Of a stretch of 64,000 nt of DNA, positions 29,803 through 38,712 are shown one piece after another. The notes under the pieces are model-generated. The model did no database searches and was not told the origin of the DNA. It saw nothing but the letters and a program-made list of their open reading frames with translations. The number at the start of each line of letters is the position of its first letter. Within the stretch, counting starts at the first letter, position 1. Both the position numbers and the translations under genes were made by a program. This DNA is from Paulinella micropora (lineage: Eukaryota > Cercozoa > Imbricatea > Euglyphida > Paulinellidae). The DNA lies in assembly GCA_019918135.1 (NCBI GenBank), contig WBZZ01006482.1, positions 341,001-405,000 on the forward strand. The letters run 5' to 3'.

Positions 29803-31061
29803 TGTCTCATCAACGAAATTTAATCGCACAAGATGATGGAGGGAATTTTGTTAATTTGAAATGTGGGAGTTATGGAGAGTTAAAAACAAAATTAACAGAT
29901 GATAACTTAACAGCATTTGATGAAATATCCACAGCACAATACACACGATTATTCAAGAGACATTTATGTATAATGTGAATTCTGCTAAATGGGATAGTGC
30001 TGTCGTTAATTCTACTGTTGAAATGAAGAATTCAATGGCTAGCATATCAACAACTGCCGTGGCAGGGTCTAGCGGATACATTCAATCAAAAAAAAGAATT
30101 AAATATCGTGCTGTATGGGAGTGTGTGTGAGATTTACCGCTTTATGGGCTACAAAAGAAGCTAATGGTGCTCAATATCTTTCGGGAGTCACTGTGGGATT
30201 AGGCGATAGTGCTTTTACAGATGGTTTCTTCTTTGGTAGAGAAAACGGAGTAATGAGAATATATCACAACCGAGGAGGAGCAACTGTTAATTCTTATGCT
30301 CAAACAACTTGGAATGTTGATAAGGCGGATGGCAAAACATATCTACCCGCCATTGATTTTACAAAGGGTAATTATTTCAAATTAAGTTTCAATACTTAGG
30401 ATTTGGCCAAGTATCTTTTTATATTGAAAATCCAAATACGGGAGATTTTCAAATGGTTCACGCCATTCGTTATGCTAACACACAAACTTTAACTACACTG
30501 AATAATACCACTTTACCTTTCACCGCTTATATAGCAAATGTTGGTGTAGTTGTAGCTGTCCAAAATGTTAAAGTCGCAAGTGTTGGATGCTTCATTGAAG
30601 GAACGGAAATTATTAGGGGTATTCCATTTATTTATGAAAGAACCGCCAATGCGACCAATGCTGTTGCCCACGTTTTTACAATGAGAAATAATGCGACTGC
30701 CGCAGGCGGTGCTCTTACAAATTATAGTTTAGTTTATCCGCGACGATTAACTATCTTAAACACTGACTCTAAGACTAGTTGTATCATTAAAGTAATAAAA
30801 AATGCTACTCCGACTGGCGCCGTCTATGCTGATAATAATGCTAATACAAGTCTGGTTTCATTTGATACTACCGCGACAGTAGCTAATGGGAATACCATAG
30901 CGGTCATCTTTGTAAATTTGAGTAGTGCTGAGACGGTTAATCTAAATGATTATGATTTGGACGATATGCTGCCAGGGGAAAGATTAACTATAACATCGCA
31001 AGCAACATCAGCTCAAACGATAAGTATTCAGTATGCTCTTACTTGGTTAGAAGACCCATAG
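29803..31061 (+). pseudogene. PLV beta-rich virion protein, probable surface/spike protein
   Basis: It begins MSHQRNLIAQDDGGNFVNL at about 29803 and ends TWLEDP at 31061, in at least three frames with breaks near 29950, 30112 and 30399. The centre (RFTALWATKEANGAQYLSGV, DGFFFGRENGVMRIYH) resembles a surface or fibre protein type found in giant viruses and PLVs. The last 200 residues are Thr/Asn/Val-rich and predicted all-beta. The gene directly follows the capsid gene on the same strand. The exact virion role is inference. Confidence 0.55.
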
Positions 31062-31101
31062 ATTATTTTTAGAAATATTTATTTTTCCCATAGAATATAC
31101 A

Positions 31102-31206
31102 ATGTCGTGCAAAGAATGTGAAAAAAAAGATATGCTAACTGCTACGGTTGATAACTACCAATTCTGCGATGAAACTTGCGCGATCGCATACTTTACAAAA
31201 AAATGA
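31102..31206 (+). CDS. Small Cys-rich zinc-ribbon-like protein
   Basis: A 34-residue frame starting MSCKECEKKD, with C-x2-C then C-x3-C. After the A7 run at its end, the next frame stays open to about 31303 with a Lys/Glu-rich helix (LENLIKFFTKAKKAREE), so the real protein is probably about 67 residues and one A short. It lies between virion genes on the same strand. Function unknown. Confidence 0.5.
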   Translation: MSCKECEKKDMLTATVDNYQFCDETCAIAYFTKK

Positions 31207-31321
31207 AGACGACATTAGACTGGAAAACTTAATTAAGTTCTTTACAAAGGCTAAGAAAGCCCGCGAGGAAAGCGAAAAAAAAGAAATACAAAAGGTTGAA
31301 TAACATTGAAGTAAATACCTC

Positions 31322-31606
31322 CTACGTCGGTAGAAAGTACTTTTTCAATTCTTCCTTATTTCGGCACCACGGCTGACGGACCAACCATTCAATATATGGC
31401 TTATCAATCTTTGCGATGTCTTCTATTTTTTTGCCCTTGTATTTCCCAAAATGAAATGTGTCTTTCGGTTGAGTATTTCTCTTTTCTTCAATTGCTTTGA
31501 TTTCGTCGTGGATTACCTTTTGGACATCTTCCAACGAAAAGGATTTTTTTCCTCCTTCAATGGAAAGTTTTTGGAACTTCTCGCACAGTCTTGTTAGGGT
31601 GGTCAT
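31322..31606 (-). CDS. ExoX C-terminal-like domain protein
   Basis: 94 residues from an ATG at 31606. A helical, Lys-rich N-terminal half is followed by FHFGKYKGKKIEDIAKIDKP and YIEWLVRQPW, the hallmark of the exodeoxyribonuclease X C-terminal-like domain that occurs alone in many large DNA viruses and PLVs. It probably binds DNA; there is no nuclease domain. A TATA-like TATATACACC lies 7-16 bp upstream of the ATG. It is convergent with the virion genes. Confidence 0.7.
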   Translation of the reverse strand: MTTLTRLCEKFQKLSIEGGKKSFSLEDVQKVIHDEIKAIEEKRNTQPKDTFHFGKYKGKKIEDIAKIDKPYIEWLVRQPWCRNKEELKKYFLPT

Positions 31607-31665
31607 AGTAGGGTGTATATAGTATGGAGTATAAAAATAAAAAAAAATTAAATAATTAATATAAG

Positions 31666-31896
31666 ATGAGTGAGTGGATAATCTTTGTTAAGGCTTACTC
31701 TGCTAAGCATAACATAACCTATGGTGAAGCATTGAAAAAGGCGGGCAAGGAATGGAAAGGACAAGCCCTTTCAAACCCTCGGCGGGGTCGTAGGGGGAGC
31801 AGGCCCCTACAAGGAGGCAGTGCTGAGTTATCAGAGGATGTCTATTTGTCTTCGTCGGAGAGAAAAGGTGCGGACGGATGGAAGCCAAGTCGCTAG
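31666..31896 (+). CDS. Short basic protein, PLV/giant-virus type, or lipase N-terminus
   Basis: It starts MSEWIIFVKAYSAKHNITYG and continues EALKKAGKEWKG. A leading W..(F/H)VK.Y...N..Y.EAL..A...(W/Y)K segment is common in short basic proteins of giant viruses and polinton-like elements. After residue 40 the frame becomes low-quality, and the downstream lipase frame begins at 31820, so the two may be one frameshifted gene. Confidence 0.45.
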   Translation: MSEWIIFVKAYSAKHNITYGEALKKAGKEWKGQALSNPRRGRRGSRPLQGGSAELSEDVYLSSSERKGADGWKPSR

Positions 31897-32384
31897 CAAA
31901 GAGAAGTCAACGGTGTATGAAAAATATGGTAAAACGATTGTGGCATTTAGAGGAAGTGCGGATAAGCGGGACCTGCTAACCGATGTCGCCTTGGTAAAGG
32001 GAGTATTAAAAAGAACACCAAGATATAAAGAAGAGCAGAAGCTGGTTAATGAAGTAATAAAGAAATATGGTAAGGATAATGTAGAGTTGACGGGGCATAG
32101 CGAAAGATTTAAGCCGACAGACGGGGGTAAGGGCGACCACATACAATAAAGGCAGTAGCACGAGAGACCTCATTGAAGGAGTTATTGACAGAGTGGCTGT
32201 GAAAGTTAATCCAAAAGGGAAGAGGGCGAAGACTGCGAAGCTAACCAGGAACTACCGAACCGCATTTGACCCCGTATCGTTAATGGGTGCTACGGCTGTA
32301 AATACTAAGTTAGTCAAACCAAAAAAAGGAATTCATACAATTAGAAGCTTCAAGGGTAAAGGAGCCAACAAAATATATTTATGA
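31820..32384 (+). pseudogene. Class-3 lipase-like protein, frame-broken
   Basis: The first frame (31820-32149) has VYEKYGKTIVAFRGSADKRD and then VELTGHS (GHS at 32094-32102), the nucleophile elbow of class-3 lipases. The second frame, open from about 32145 to 32384, gives YNKGSSTRD, then FDPVSLMG (candidate acid residue) and HTIRSF (candidate His). The usual LGG after GHS is not seen, and the frame changes just there, so the active-site region is damaged. Such lipases recur in PLVs and virophage-like elements, perhaps for membrane entry or exit. Activity is unlikely in this copy. Confidence 0.6.
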
Positions 32385-32404
32385 AATTTTTATTACCCCT
32401 ACAT

Positions 32405-32695
32405 TTAATATCCAAACGGTCTTGTTTCAATCGCATTGTCTACAATACCTATAATATTTCTTTTGGTGTAAGTAAAGCTGAATATTTTTTCTAAGTATTC
32501 ACTCGTTATTTTTTTCTGTTGTTTGTCTCTTGTTATCTTGCTGTTTTCTACAATAACAACTTTACCAGATTTTTCAATTCGTTTAGCAATCAATTTTTCT
32601 TCCTGAGTTTTAAGCAACTCTAACAATTCATTCTTGCCGTTCTCAATAAGGTCGTTGTTTTTAATTCCAAGTCCGCAACTAATGACACTTAACAT
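32405..32695 (-). pseudogene. polB: DNA polymerase B, C-terminal end (shifted frame)
   Basis: A 96-residue frame. Residues upstream of its ATG (SLNLPN) and its ending ETRPFGY fit the C-terminus of polinton/virophage-type protein-primed polymerases, which end in a similar PYGY. KITRDKQQKKITSEYLEK also fits. It is therefore the tail of the gene at 32707-35037, displaced by a frameshift at about 32705-32720 in an AAT-rich stretch, and not a separate gene. Confidence 0.6.
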
Positions 32696-32706
32696 ATTTG
32701 GTAAAT

Positions 32707-35037
32707 TTAATGATTATTGTTTTCATAATTCATACTAAAGCCTTTGACTTTCATATTTGCTTTGCCGTTATCTAAGACATATCCATAACACTTTGGCCCG
32801 CCTCCGATAAAGGTCATAATCTTTGCTCCGTGTAGTTCGTCCGTCCATTCGCCTAACAACTTACCCGTTTTCACATCTGTTTCGCCTTTCGTTAAGTCTG
32901 TTGTGTATATGACACTGTCGGTATCGTGGTATAGAACTCTGTTGTCTAGTTTGTCCATCATCTCATATAGTCTAATCCTCGCGTGGCAAGTCGTAAATAA
33001 AGCAACTACAATATTTGTTTTCACGGGGTCGCTTACCGCATCTTGTTTAAGGTCATAACTCGCTTCTATTATCTTGTCGTTAATAATGTTTATGTTTATG
33101 TTATCAACTGACTTATCGTTCATTAACTTGTATAAGGTATCTTTGTCTTTTATCATTTTGTTTCTAGTTTTGTTTTGCTTTTCACCAAACTTGCCCCACA
33201 GGCTATTCAAGCACAACTTAGCAACCGCTCGCCGTCCTGGGTTTTCTTCTATCTTGTTTTCGTCCATCTTAATTCCCATCTTGACTTCCATACTGTCAAT
33301 GTAGTTTCTTTTTTGTTCTTCTGTAATACAACCATCAGGATATCCGCTTGACTCTTGTTTAACCTTTAAGAAAGTTTTTATGTAATCTTTGAAAAGGCTA
33401 CTGCTTTGCTCCTTCCAGTGCCATACCTCATATACCTTAATTAGCTTGTAGCCTTTGTCTAAGGCCTTGTAGATTTCGGGTGTTGCCCATGTGCCAGTTA
33501 TTGTTCGCTCGTTATCGGTGTGCTTACATTCGGTTTTCTGTTCGGGCATTCCGCACTTGTCGCACAGGTAATACATCAGTTTTCCTCTGTCCGCCTTAGG
33601 TAAAACGGGGTGTAGTAATTTTCTGGGCGGTAGCATCTTAACCTTAGACACTCCGAAATATTCTCTGTTTATGATTTTGTTTTTCATAGACAGTCGGTCA
33701 TCGTCATTTGAGGGCCGTATGATTTCGTGGTGTCCGCTAGGGTAAAGGTCGTAAAACATAACGGCAGGATACAGAGAGCATATGTCAATGTATTTTGCGT
33801 ATTCACTGTTATGTCTAGACTTCCAATACAATGTTAGAGCATCCGTTCTACCACCAAACATTGCTTCTCGCGGGTTAAGTCCTTCTTGTTCCGTAATTCG
33901 TTCATTAGTATCTTCCGCTAGGCTTTCACTTGTTTTCATTAATCTCCATTCACATTCCCAGATAGATACTAGTTTGCTGACTTGTTGTTTGATTTCTTTT
34001 TCTCGTCTCATTGTTGCCTTGTATAGTTCGCCCATCGTCTTATTCTTCTTAGTATTGATTGTATTACCATTGAAGCACTTTGGACATCCGTGCCAGAGAC
34101 ATCCGTGAAATTCATAAGCGGTTTTAGTCTTTTCATCCCAGCCATCTACGTAAATAGTTGAGTCGCCAATACGAAACATTTTTTCACCTCCATTGAATGC
34201 GTGTTTGATATCCGTTTGGTCTAACCTGCTTCTGTAAGCTATGCATTCAACACAAGCCCGAGAGGTAATCCTGTTTTGCTTTTCCGCCTTCAACACAGCA
34301 ATTGAATTCTCTGGCATAAACTTAGCACGATACAAAGCCATAACACAACTCGCAATAGTTGTATATTGAAACGGGTCAATACCGAATTCAAGAAACTGCT
34401 TTCTAAAATCCATACATCCCCTTCTCAGAATGTCAACATCGCTGTGACAGTATTCCGCGATTTCCTTCTGCATATCAAATGTGCTATTTCTTTGGCTTTC
34501 ATACCATTCTAAGAATTCCGCCCTTTTCTTAACTTTCATCGTGTCGTAGCCGTAGTGCTTCTTGTGTGGCATAACACCAACATAATTTTTATTCTTGTCC
34601 GTATTGAAGAAGTGAGGGAAGAAACCCTTTTTAAGTTCTTTCAATCCGAATGTTTTAGGAAAGTCGGACAGAGGCATAGTCAAGAAACTGAGACTATCAA
34701 TGAAGCGGTATTTCTTTAAAGTCATCATCATTATCTTACCGCCTTGATAAATGACGAATGGCGCCTGTCCGTTATCCACTAACCATTTAAGAATAAACTG
34801 ACAGTCATAACCGCGACTGTTATGAGCAATAAATGTAAAGCCATTGTGCTTAGATTCAAAAGCCCACTTACAGAAATCATCAATGTTCTTATGAATGACG
34901 GGTGGTTCCTTAGCATCGTAATACTGACTTTCCGAATGATTAACAATGTGCTCGCCCGTGTCCTGTGTAGCTTCAAAGTCAAAGAATATGTATTTCTCTG
35001 AAAAAGGTAGTATGTCTTTCTTCACATTGGTGTTCAA
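32707..35037 (-). CDS. polB: Protein-primed DNA polymerase B, exonuclease and polymerase domains
   Basis: A 776-residue frame. Exonuclease motifs are FFDFEAT (D20, E22), AHNSRGYD (N73, D78) and EYCHSDVD (Y196, D200). Polymerase motif A is DICSLYP with the following YPSGH, motif B is KLCLNSLWGKFG, and motif C is HDTDS (705-708). All catalytic residues are present. The family replicates linear genomes from a terminal-protein primer and is the hallmark replication enzyme of polintons. The N-terminal part lies in two other frames upstream and the C-terminus in one downstream. Confidence 0.92.
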   Translation of the reverse strand: MNTNVKKDILPFSEKYIFFDFEATQDTGEHIVNHSESQYYDAKEPPVIHKNIDDFCKWAFESKHNGFTFIAHNSRGYDCQFILKWLVDNGQAPFVIYQGGKIMMMTLKKYRFIDSLSFLTMPLSDFPKTFGLKELKKGFFPHFFNTDKNKNYVGVMPHKKHYGYDTMKVKKRAEFLEWYESQRNSTFDMQKEIAEYCHSDVDILRRGCMDFRKQFLEFGIDPFQYTTIASCVMALYRAKFMPENSIAVLKAEKQNRITSRACVECIAYRSRLDQTDIKHAFNGGEKMFRIGDSTIYVDGWDEKTKTAYEFHGCLWHGCPKCFNGNTINTKKNKTMGELYKATMRREKEIKQQVSKLVSIWECEWRLMKTSESLAEDTNERITEQEGLNPREAMFGGRTDALTLYWKSRHNSEYAKYIDICSLYPAVMFYDLYPSGHHEIIRPSNDDDRLSMKNKIINREYFGVSKVKMLPPRKLLHPVLPKADRGKLMYYLCDKCGMPEQKTECKHTDNERTITGTWATPEIYKALDKGYKLIKVYEVWHWKEQSSSLFKDYIKTFLKVKQESSGYPDGCITEEQKRNYIDSMEVKMGIKMDENKIEENPGRRAVAKLCLNSLWGKFGEKQNKTRNKMIKDKDTLYKLMNDKSVDNININIINDKIIEASYDLKQDAVSDPVKTNIVVALFTTCHARIRLYEMMDKLDNRVLYHDTDSVIYTTDLTKGETDVKTGKLLGEWTDELHGAKIMTFIGGGPKCYGYVLDNGKANMKVKGFSMNYENNNH

Positions 35038-35710
35038 GTGGTTTCAGTTCCTTACAATTACGGCATTTCGCATAACCGCATTTGTGTTCGTCTTTCCTTC
35101 TGTAATTAAGACCGCACGAAAGACATTTTGCTTTAATATCGCAGTTCGTCTTCTTGTGGTTGTTGAAACATACCGAATTTGGAAACTTTCTATTACACAA
35201 ATAGCAATCAGTCCAATTGCTTCTATCGTTTATTCCCTTACAGTCTTTGGTTTCGCAGATATTACATTTAGCTTCGCAGGCGTGTCGCTTTTGAAATCCT
35301 CTTAAACATATTTCGCAGAAGTTTTCTTTACTTACCATAGACTTCATATTAGTTATGGCATCGTAGTGGTTCTCAGTCTTAAGTATGTAAAGGTTAGTAA
35401 GTCGCTCGCCATTTTCATTAAGCAGGTCCGTCTTATAAACAATCTTGTCAGGAAATTCAACAATAACCAGATTGTATTTAATGTGGATAGCAAATGTATT
35501 AATTTCAGGAATACCACACACATCCTGAATGACTTTCGCTTCTTCTTGTAGTTTCAAAGCCATCTCCTCCTGTATCTTTCTGCCTTTCATAATCTGTGAG
35601 TATTTTGTATGTTTTTCAATTTTTGCTTTTACTACAACCATTGCTCTGGCTAAGCATATGTTGTCTGTATTATTAATTTGAATTACTCCTCTCTTTTTAT
35701 ATACATCCAA
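34979..35710 (-). pseudogene. polB: DNA polymerase B, zinc-finger-rich N-terminal region (shifted frame)
   Basis: A 243-residue frame with an array of Cys/His pairs: CEICLRGFQKRHACEAKC, CNICETKDC, CYLCNRKF, CLSCGLNYRRKDEHKC, CRNCKELKPLEHQC. Such fingers precede the exonuclease domain in several polinton polymerases. It joins the upstream frame at an A-run near 35695-35699 (one base short) and the downstream frame at a T-run near 35006. Both breaks are in homopolymers. Confidence 0.75.
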
Positions 35711-36417
35711 TTATTAATTACTTGAAGCATCGTTCCGCCCGTTGGCATTTCAACAGATTTCAAAACGAATATAAATTTATCCATATTAGAACCCTTTTCA
35801 TCTGTATAAAGGCTTTCGTTGCTTTGAAATAATGCTGACAGTCTTTCCAAAACATCGCTAACAGAAATCTCGTTAAGCTTTTTCAACTTTGTAGATACTG
35901 CTCCATAGTAATCTACAAACTTGATGCTTACACTAACCATACTTCCCTGTTTCTGTCTTTTGATAAAGTCATTCAGGATTATCTCAATAAACTGTAGAAT
36001 ATCATTCATACTGAAAGAAGTGAAGTTGCCTCTAATCCTAACCCAATACTGGCTTTCATTAACACCCAGAATGTGTTTCTTTCTGTCAACGTGTTTGATT
36101 TCGTAGTTAGCATACCGCATTAGGTCTTTCACCCTTTCTTTTCTTTCTCTCACTTTCGCTTCAAACTGAGGCGGTAATGGTGGTGCTACTGGAATACCTT
36201 GTTTCTGTTCCTCAAATTAAACAGCACCTCTTACTCGGTTCAAGTAATTTTGGGTCGTTGTTGTATCCACCTTATACTTTCTCGTCTTTGGTATTATATA
36301 CAGCACATCTTGACCCCTAACAGTTTTGATTTCATAATTAATTTTTTGTTCCCTAAATTTGTCCAACCTATACGTCTTACTGTTGTAAGTGTGTGTCTCC
36401 ATTGTATTGGTTAACAA
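35683..36417 (-). pseudogene. polB: DNA polymerase B, N-terminal extension
   Basis: Two pieces of one frame (36417-36217 and about 36213-35683) separated by a single in-frame TAA at 36214-36216. They encode a basic N-terminus (MLTNTMETHTYNSKTYRLDK) and then a globular region with MRYANYEIKHV and ILQFIEIILNDF. It sits directly upstream of the zinc-finger part. A TATATATAGACAC motif lies about 70-80 bp upstream of the ATG. Confidence 0.55.
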
Positions 36418-36715
36418 AATTTTTTTGGAAATTAAATAATTATCTCAATCGTCTGCCCCCGCCGTGGTCTGCTGTGTGCTCCCCGTGTCTATATATACGG
36501 GGGACCCAATGTTTAGATGGAAATTAAGGCGGGGCGGGCGGTGCGGGCTGGGCGGGCGGTGTTGGCGGTGCGGTCTGGGCTCCTCTTTCTCTTTTTTCTC
36601 TTTTCAACCATTCTATTACACCTTCACCTTTTTTTGCTGATTTAGGATTAAGATTTTTCCAAAGCCCAGCTCTGATTTCATCGCCAGTAATAATAAATGT
36701 TTCAATACCTGATTT
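36418..36715. other. Intergenic region with GC-rich tract and TATA-like motif
   Basis: It holds the minus-strand motif GTATATATAGACACGGGG (36481-36498) and a GGCGGGCGGTGCGGGC-type G/C-rich stretch (36530-36580). No gene is supported. Confidence 0.5.
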
Positions 36716-36913
36716 TTAAAAATCTTCTATCATTTTTTCCTCTTTTTGCTTTTCATCATTTTTTCGTTTATCAACATCAATGATATTCTTTTGAATATAT
36801 TCTTTTTCCCATTCAATAAATTCTTGATGTTTTTTTGTTTGAAAATGTCTTCGTATTCCCGAGACATTAATTATGGAACCGCATTCGCATTCAAATTTTT
36901 TAGTCTCTGCCAT
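36716..36913 (-). CDS. Small zinc-finger protein A
   Basis: 65 residues. ETKKFECECGSIINVSGIRR followed by HFQTKKHQEF forms a C-x-C...H-x4-5-H finger, then a Lys/Glu helix. It is paralogous to the proteins at 37004-37264 and 37224-37700. TATATATAAGACACAAG lies 18-27 bp upstream of the ATG. It may bind DNA or RNA; function unknown. Confidence 0.65.
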   Translation of the reverse strand: MAETKKFECECGSIINVSGIRRHFQTKKHQEFIEWEKEYIQKNIIDVDKRKNDEKQKEEKMIEDF

Positions 36914-36930
36914 TGTCTGCCCGCTTGTGT

Positions 36931-36940
36931 CTTATATATA
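36931..36940 (-). promoter_or_regulatory. TATA-like promoter motif of zinc-finger gene A
   Basis: The minus strand reads TATATATAAGACACAAG. The same TATATA...GACACA arrangement precedes the neighbouring minus-strand genes. Confidence 0.5.
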
Positions 36941-37003
36941 GGGGCCCGCCTGTGTATAGATGATAATTAGGGCTGAAATGGGCAGAAAAAAATAGTATTG
37001 TCA

Positions 37004-37264
37004 TTATATTGAAATGAGTCCGCAATGACAGTTATGTTCGCGGTAATGACAGAAATTACACCAATCATCACTGTCTCGTCTTTTATTAATATTTTGTATC
37101 ATTCTTTCCCATTCTTCTTTTTTCTTCTTTTCTTCTTCTTGATTTTCAAGAAATCTTTTATGCTTTTTTGAGCTGAAATGAATCCGCTTTCGGTGCTCAG
37201 CGATATCAACTTCAGAACCACAATCACATTTGTATCGTCGTTTGTTTTCTGTCATCGTGTGCAT
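37004..37264 (-). CDS. Small zinc-finger protein B
   Basis: 86 residues; a second ATG (MTENK) at 37255 is equally likely. RYKCDCGSEVDIAEHRKRIH and SSKKHKRF repeat the finger of protein A. A second Cys/His cluster ends the protein (CNFCHYREHNCHCG). ATATATAAGGATACACAGG lies about 20-33 bp upstream. Confidence 0.65.
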   Translation of the reverse strand: MHTMTENKRRYKCDCGSEVDIAEHRKRIHFSSKKHKRFLENQEEEKKKKEEWERMIQNINKRRDSDDWCNFCHYREHNCHCGLISI

Positions 37265-37700
37265 CTTGTTTGTTCCCCTGTGTATCCTTATATATTACCC
37301 CTTCGTTTTGTTTAGAAGAATTTTTTTCTGTGTGTGTGTTTGATTTCATATGCCTTGCTTTGCTACTCCTATTGATTTCAACTCCGCATTCACACTTAAA
37401 TGTTTTCTTCTTCCAATTCCTTTTCTTCTCTTTTTTGATTTCTTTTGTTTCCTTATCATAATTAACTTTCCATTCATCATACTTTTGTTTGACTTTTTCC
37501 TCGTGATATTTCTTTGCTTCTTCCATTGCTTGTTCTTGTGTTCTTCGTTTTCCAATACTAAAACTCTTAAACATCGTTTTACCTCCTTCTCTCCATTGAA
37601 CTTTTACCATCGGTCTCTTTTCATTATTCTTTTTCATAATACATCCTTTTGAAATAGTAAATCTGCGACTTGTCTTTTTTTCCGTGTCGTCGTTTGTCAT
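37224..37700 (-). CDS. AP2-like/zinc-finger protein C
   Basis: 158 residues. The N-terminal half (MVKVQWREGGKTMFKSFSIG, then a helix with EQAMEEAKKYHEEKV) has the beta-strands-then-helix layout of AP2-like DNA-binding domains. The C-terminal part has FKCECGVEINRSSKARHMKS then NTH, the same finger as proteins A and B. Its end overlaps protein B's start by about 40 bp in another frame. An AAATATAGAGACACATAC motif lies 7-25 bp upstream. Likely a DNA-binding regulator or homing-type accessory factor; inference only. Confidence 0.6.
   Translation of the reverse strand: MTNDDTEKKTSRRFTISKGCIMKKNNEKRPMVKVQWREGGKTMFKSFSIGKRRTQEQAMEEAKKYHEEKVKQKYDEWKVNYDKETKEIKKEKKRNWKKKTFKCECGVEINRSSKARHMKSNTHTEKNSSKQNEGVIYKDTQGNKQDAHDDRKQTTIQM
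37288..37296 (-). promoter_or_regulatory. TATA-like promoter motif of zinc-finger gene B
   Basis: The minus strand reads AATATATAAGGATACACA, upstream of the ATG at 37264. Confidence 0.5.
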
Positions 37701-37740
37701 CCTGTATGTGTCTCTATATTTATGACTTTAATTTAAAATA

Positions 37741-38712
37741 TTAAAATGTAACGGTTTCAATTGCCATTTTGTCCCGTGCGGGCCGGCCGGTGTGTGTCTC
37801 TGTGTGGCGGGGGCGTGTATTGAAAAAGTGTCCGGAAGTGCGACCCTACACTACTCACACACACACACGTGCACACAGACAGTGCGTAAGTGGAATCAAA
37901 AAGTATTTTTTGTGAGAAAGAAAATAGAAAAGTGTGTGGTGGAAAGAAAATAGCGCAAGGTGTGAACTACCATGCAAAAAAACTTTGAGGCAGAAGAAAC
38001 AACCCCCCAAAAGTTAGAGATAACCTTTGTTGGAAGCAAATAATAAAAGAAATACAAAGTTCCTCCAGTAATTTTTTTCCAAGTCCAAACCCACCTATGG
38101 ATTTTACGGCAGTGGCTTTCTATCCTGGTTTTTAGCCACTTCTGAGCCGGGTCCAAAACGGAGTTTTTTGGATTGCAACACCTTCCCAAAATATATATCA
38201 TACTGTGGTGCCAGTGAGCTGAGTGACATGTGATGTGTAAAAAATGTGCGCGCGTGGAAACTTTCTTTGTTTCTTTCTTTCTTTGTTTCTTAATTTTCTT
38301 CTTTGTTTCGTTTCCTTCTTTGTTTCTTCCTCTTTCTTTCCTTTTTCTTTTTCTTTTGCCTTTTCTTTTTCTTTCTTTTCCTTTATATTGCTTTTTCTTT
38401 TTACTTTTTCTAGATCTTTTCCTTTTCTTTATGTATATAGTATATATATACAGATGCTTACCTTGCTTTTTTACAGTATCTAAAAAAAGGACGAAGGATG
38501 GGCGGGGTTTCCGTGGCACGCCACGTCACCCCGCCCTTTATTTTCATATAGTTGACATTTTTTTCATTTTAAGAGATTTCATCGTTTTTGTCCAAAAATG
38601 TGATATGGGAAAAATATTGCTGTCTTACAAGTTGCGGAAGGCAGACTGTATTCCCGAATGCTTTCGTGCTGGTGAAGTTGGTTGCCACCCCCTGAATGCC
38701 TTTATGATCTAA
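37741..38712. other. Non-coding island inside the PLV, with hairpin
   Basis: GC-rich and CA/GT-rich at its left (37770-37890), unclear in the middle, then a (CTTT)n-rich pyrimidine tract (38260-38420) and a hairpin at 38500-38536. The long minus-strand frame here is low-complexity. It may be an insertion between zinc-finger gene C and the integrase, or an old element end. Confidence 0.5.
38500..38536. other. Strong GC-rich hairpin
   Basis: Outer arms GGGCGGGGT (38500-38508) and ACCCCGCCC (38528-38536), inner arms CGTGGC (38512-38517) and GCCACG (38520-38525), with only small mismatched spacers. No T-run follows it. It could be a replication or recombination structure or a MITE remnant. Confidence 0.7.

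Noticed and set aside
32405-32695. Independent small gene after DNA polymerase B
   Set aside because: Its ending and the residues upstream of its ATG fit the C-terminus of the polymerase, so it is treated as part of that gene.
37896-38519. 207-residue minus-strand frame
   Set aside because: Mostly Lys/Arg/Glu from a CTTT-rich tract; no domain, and it crosses the hairpin region.
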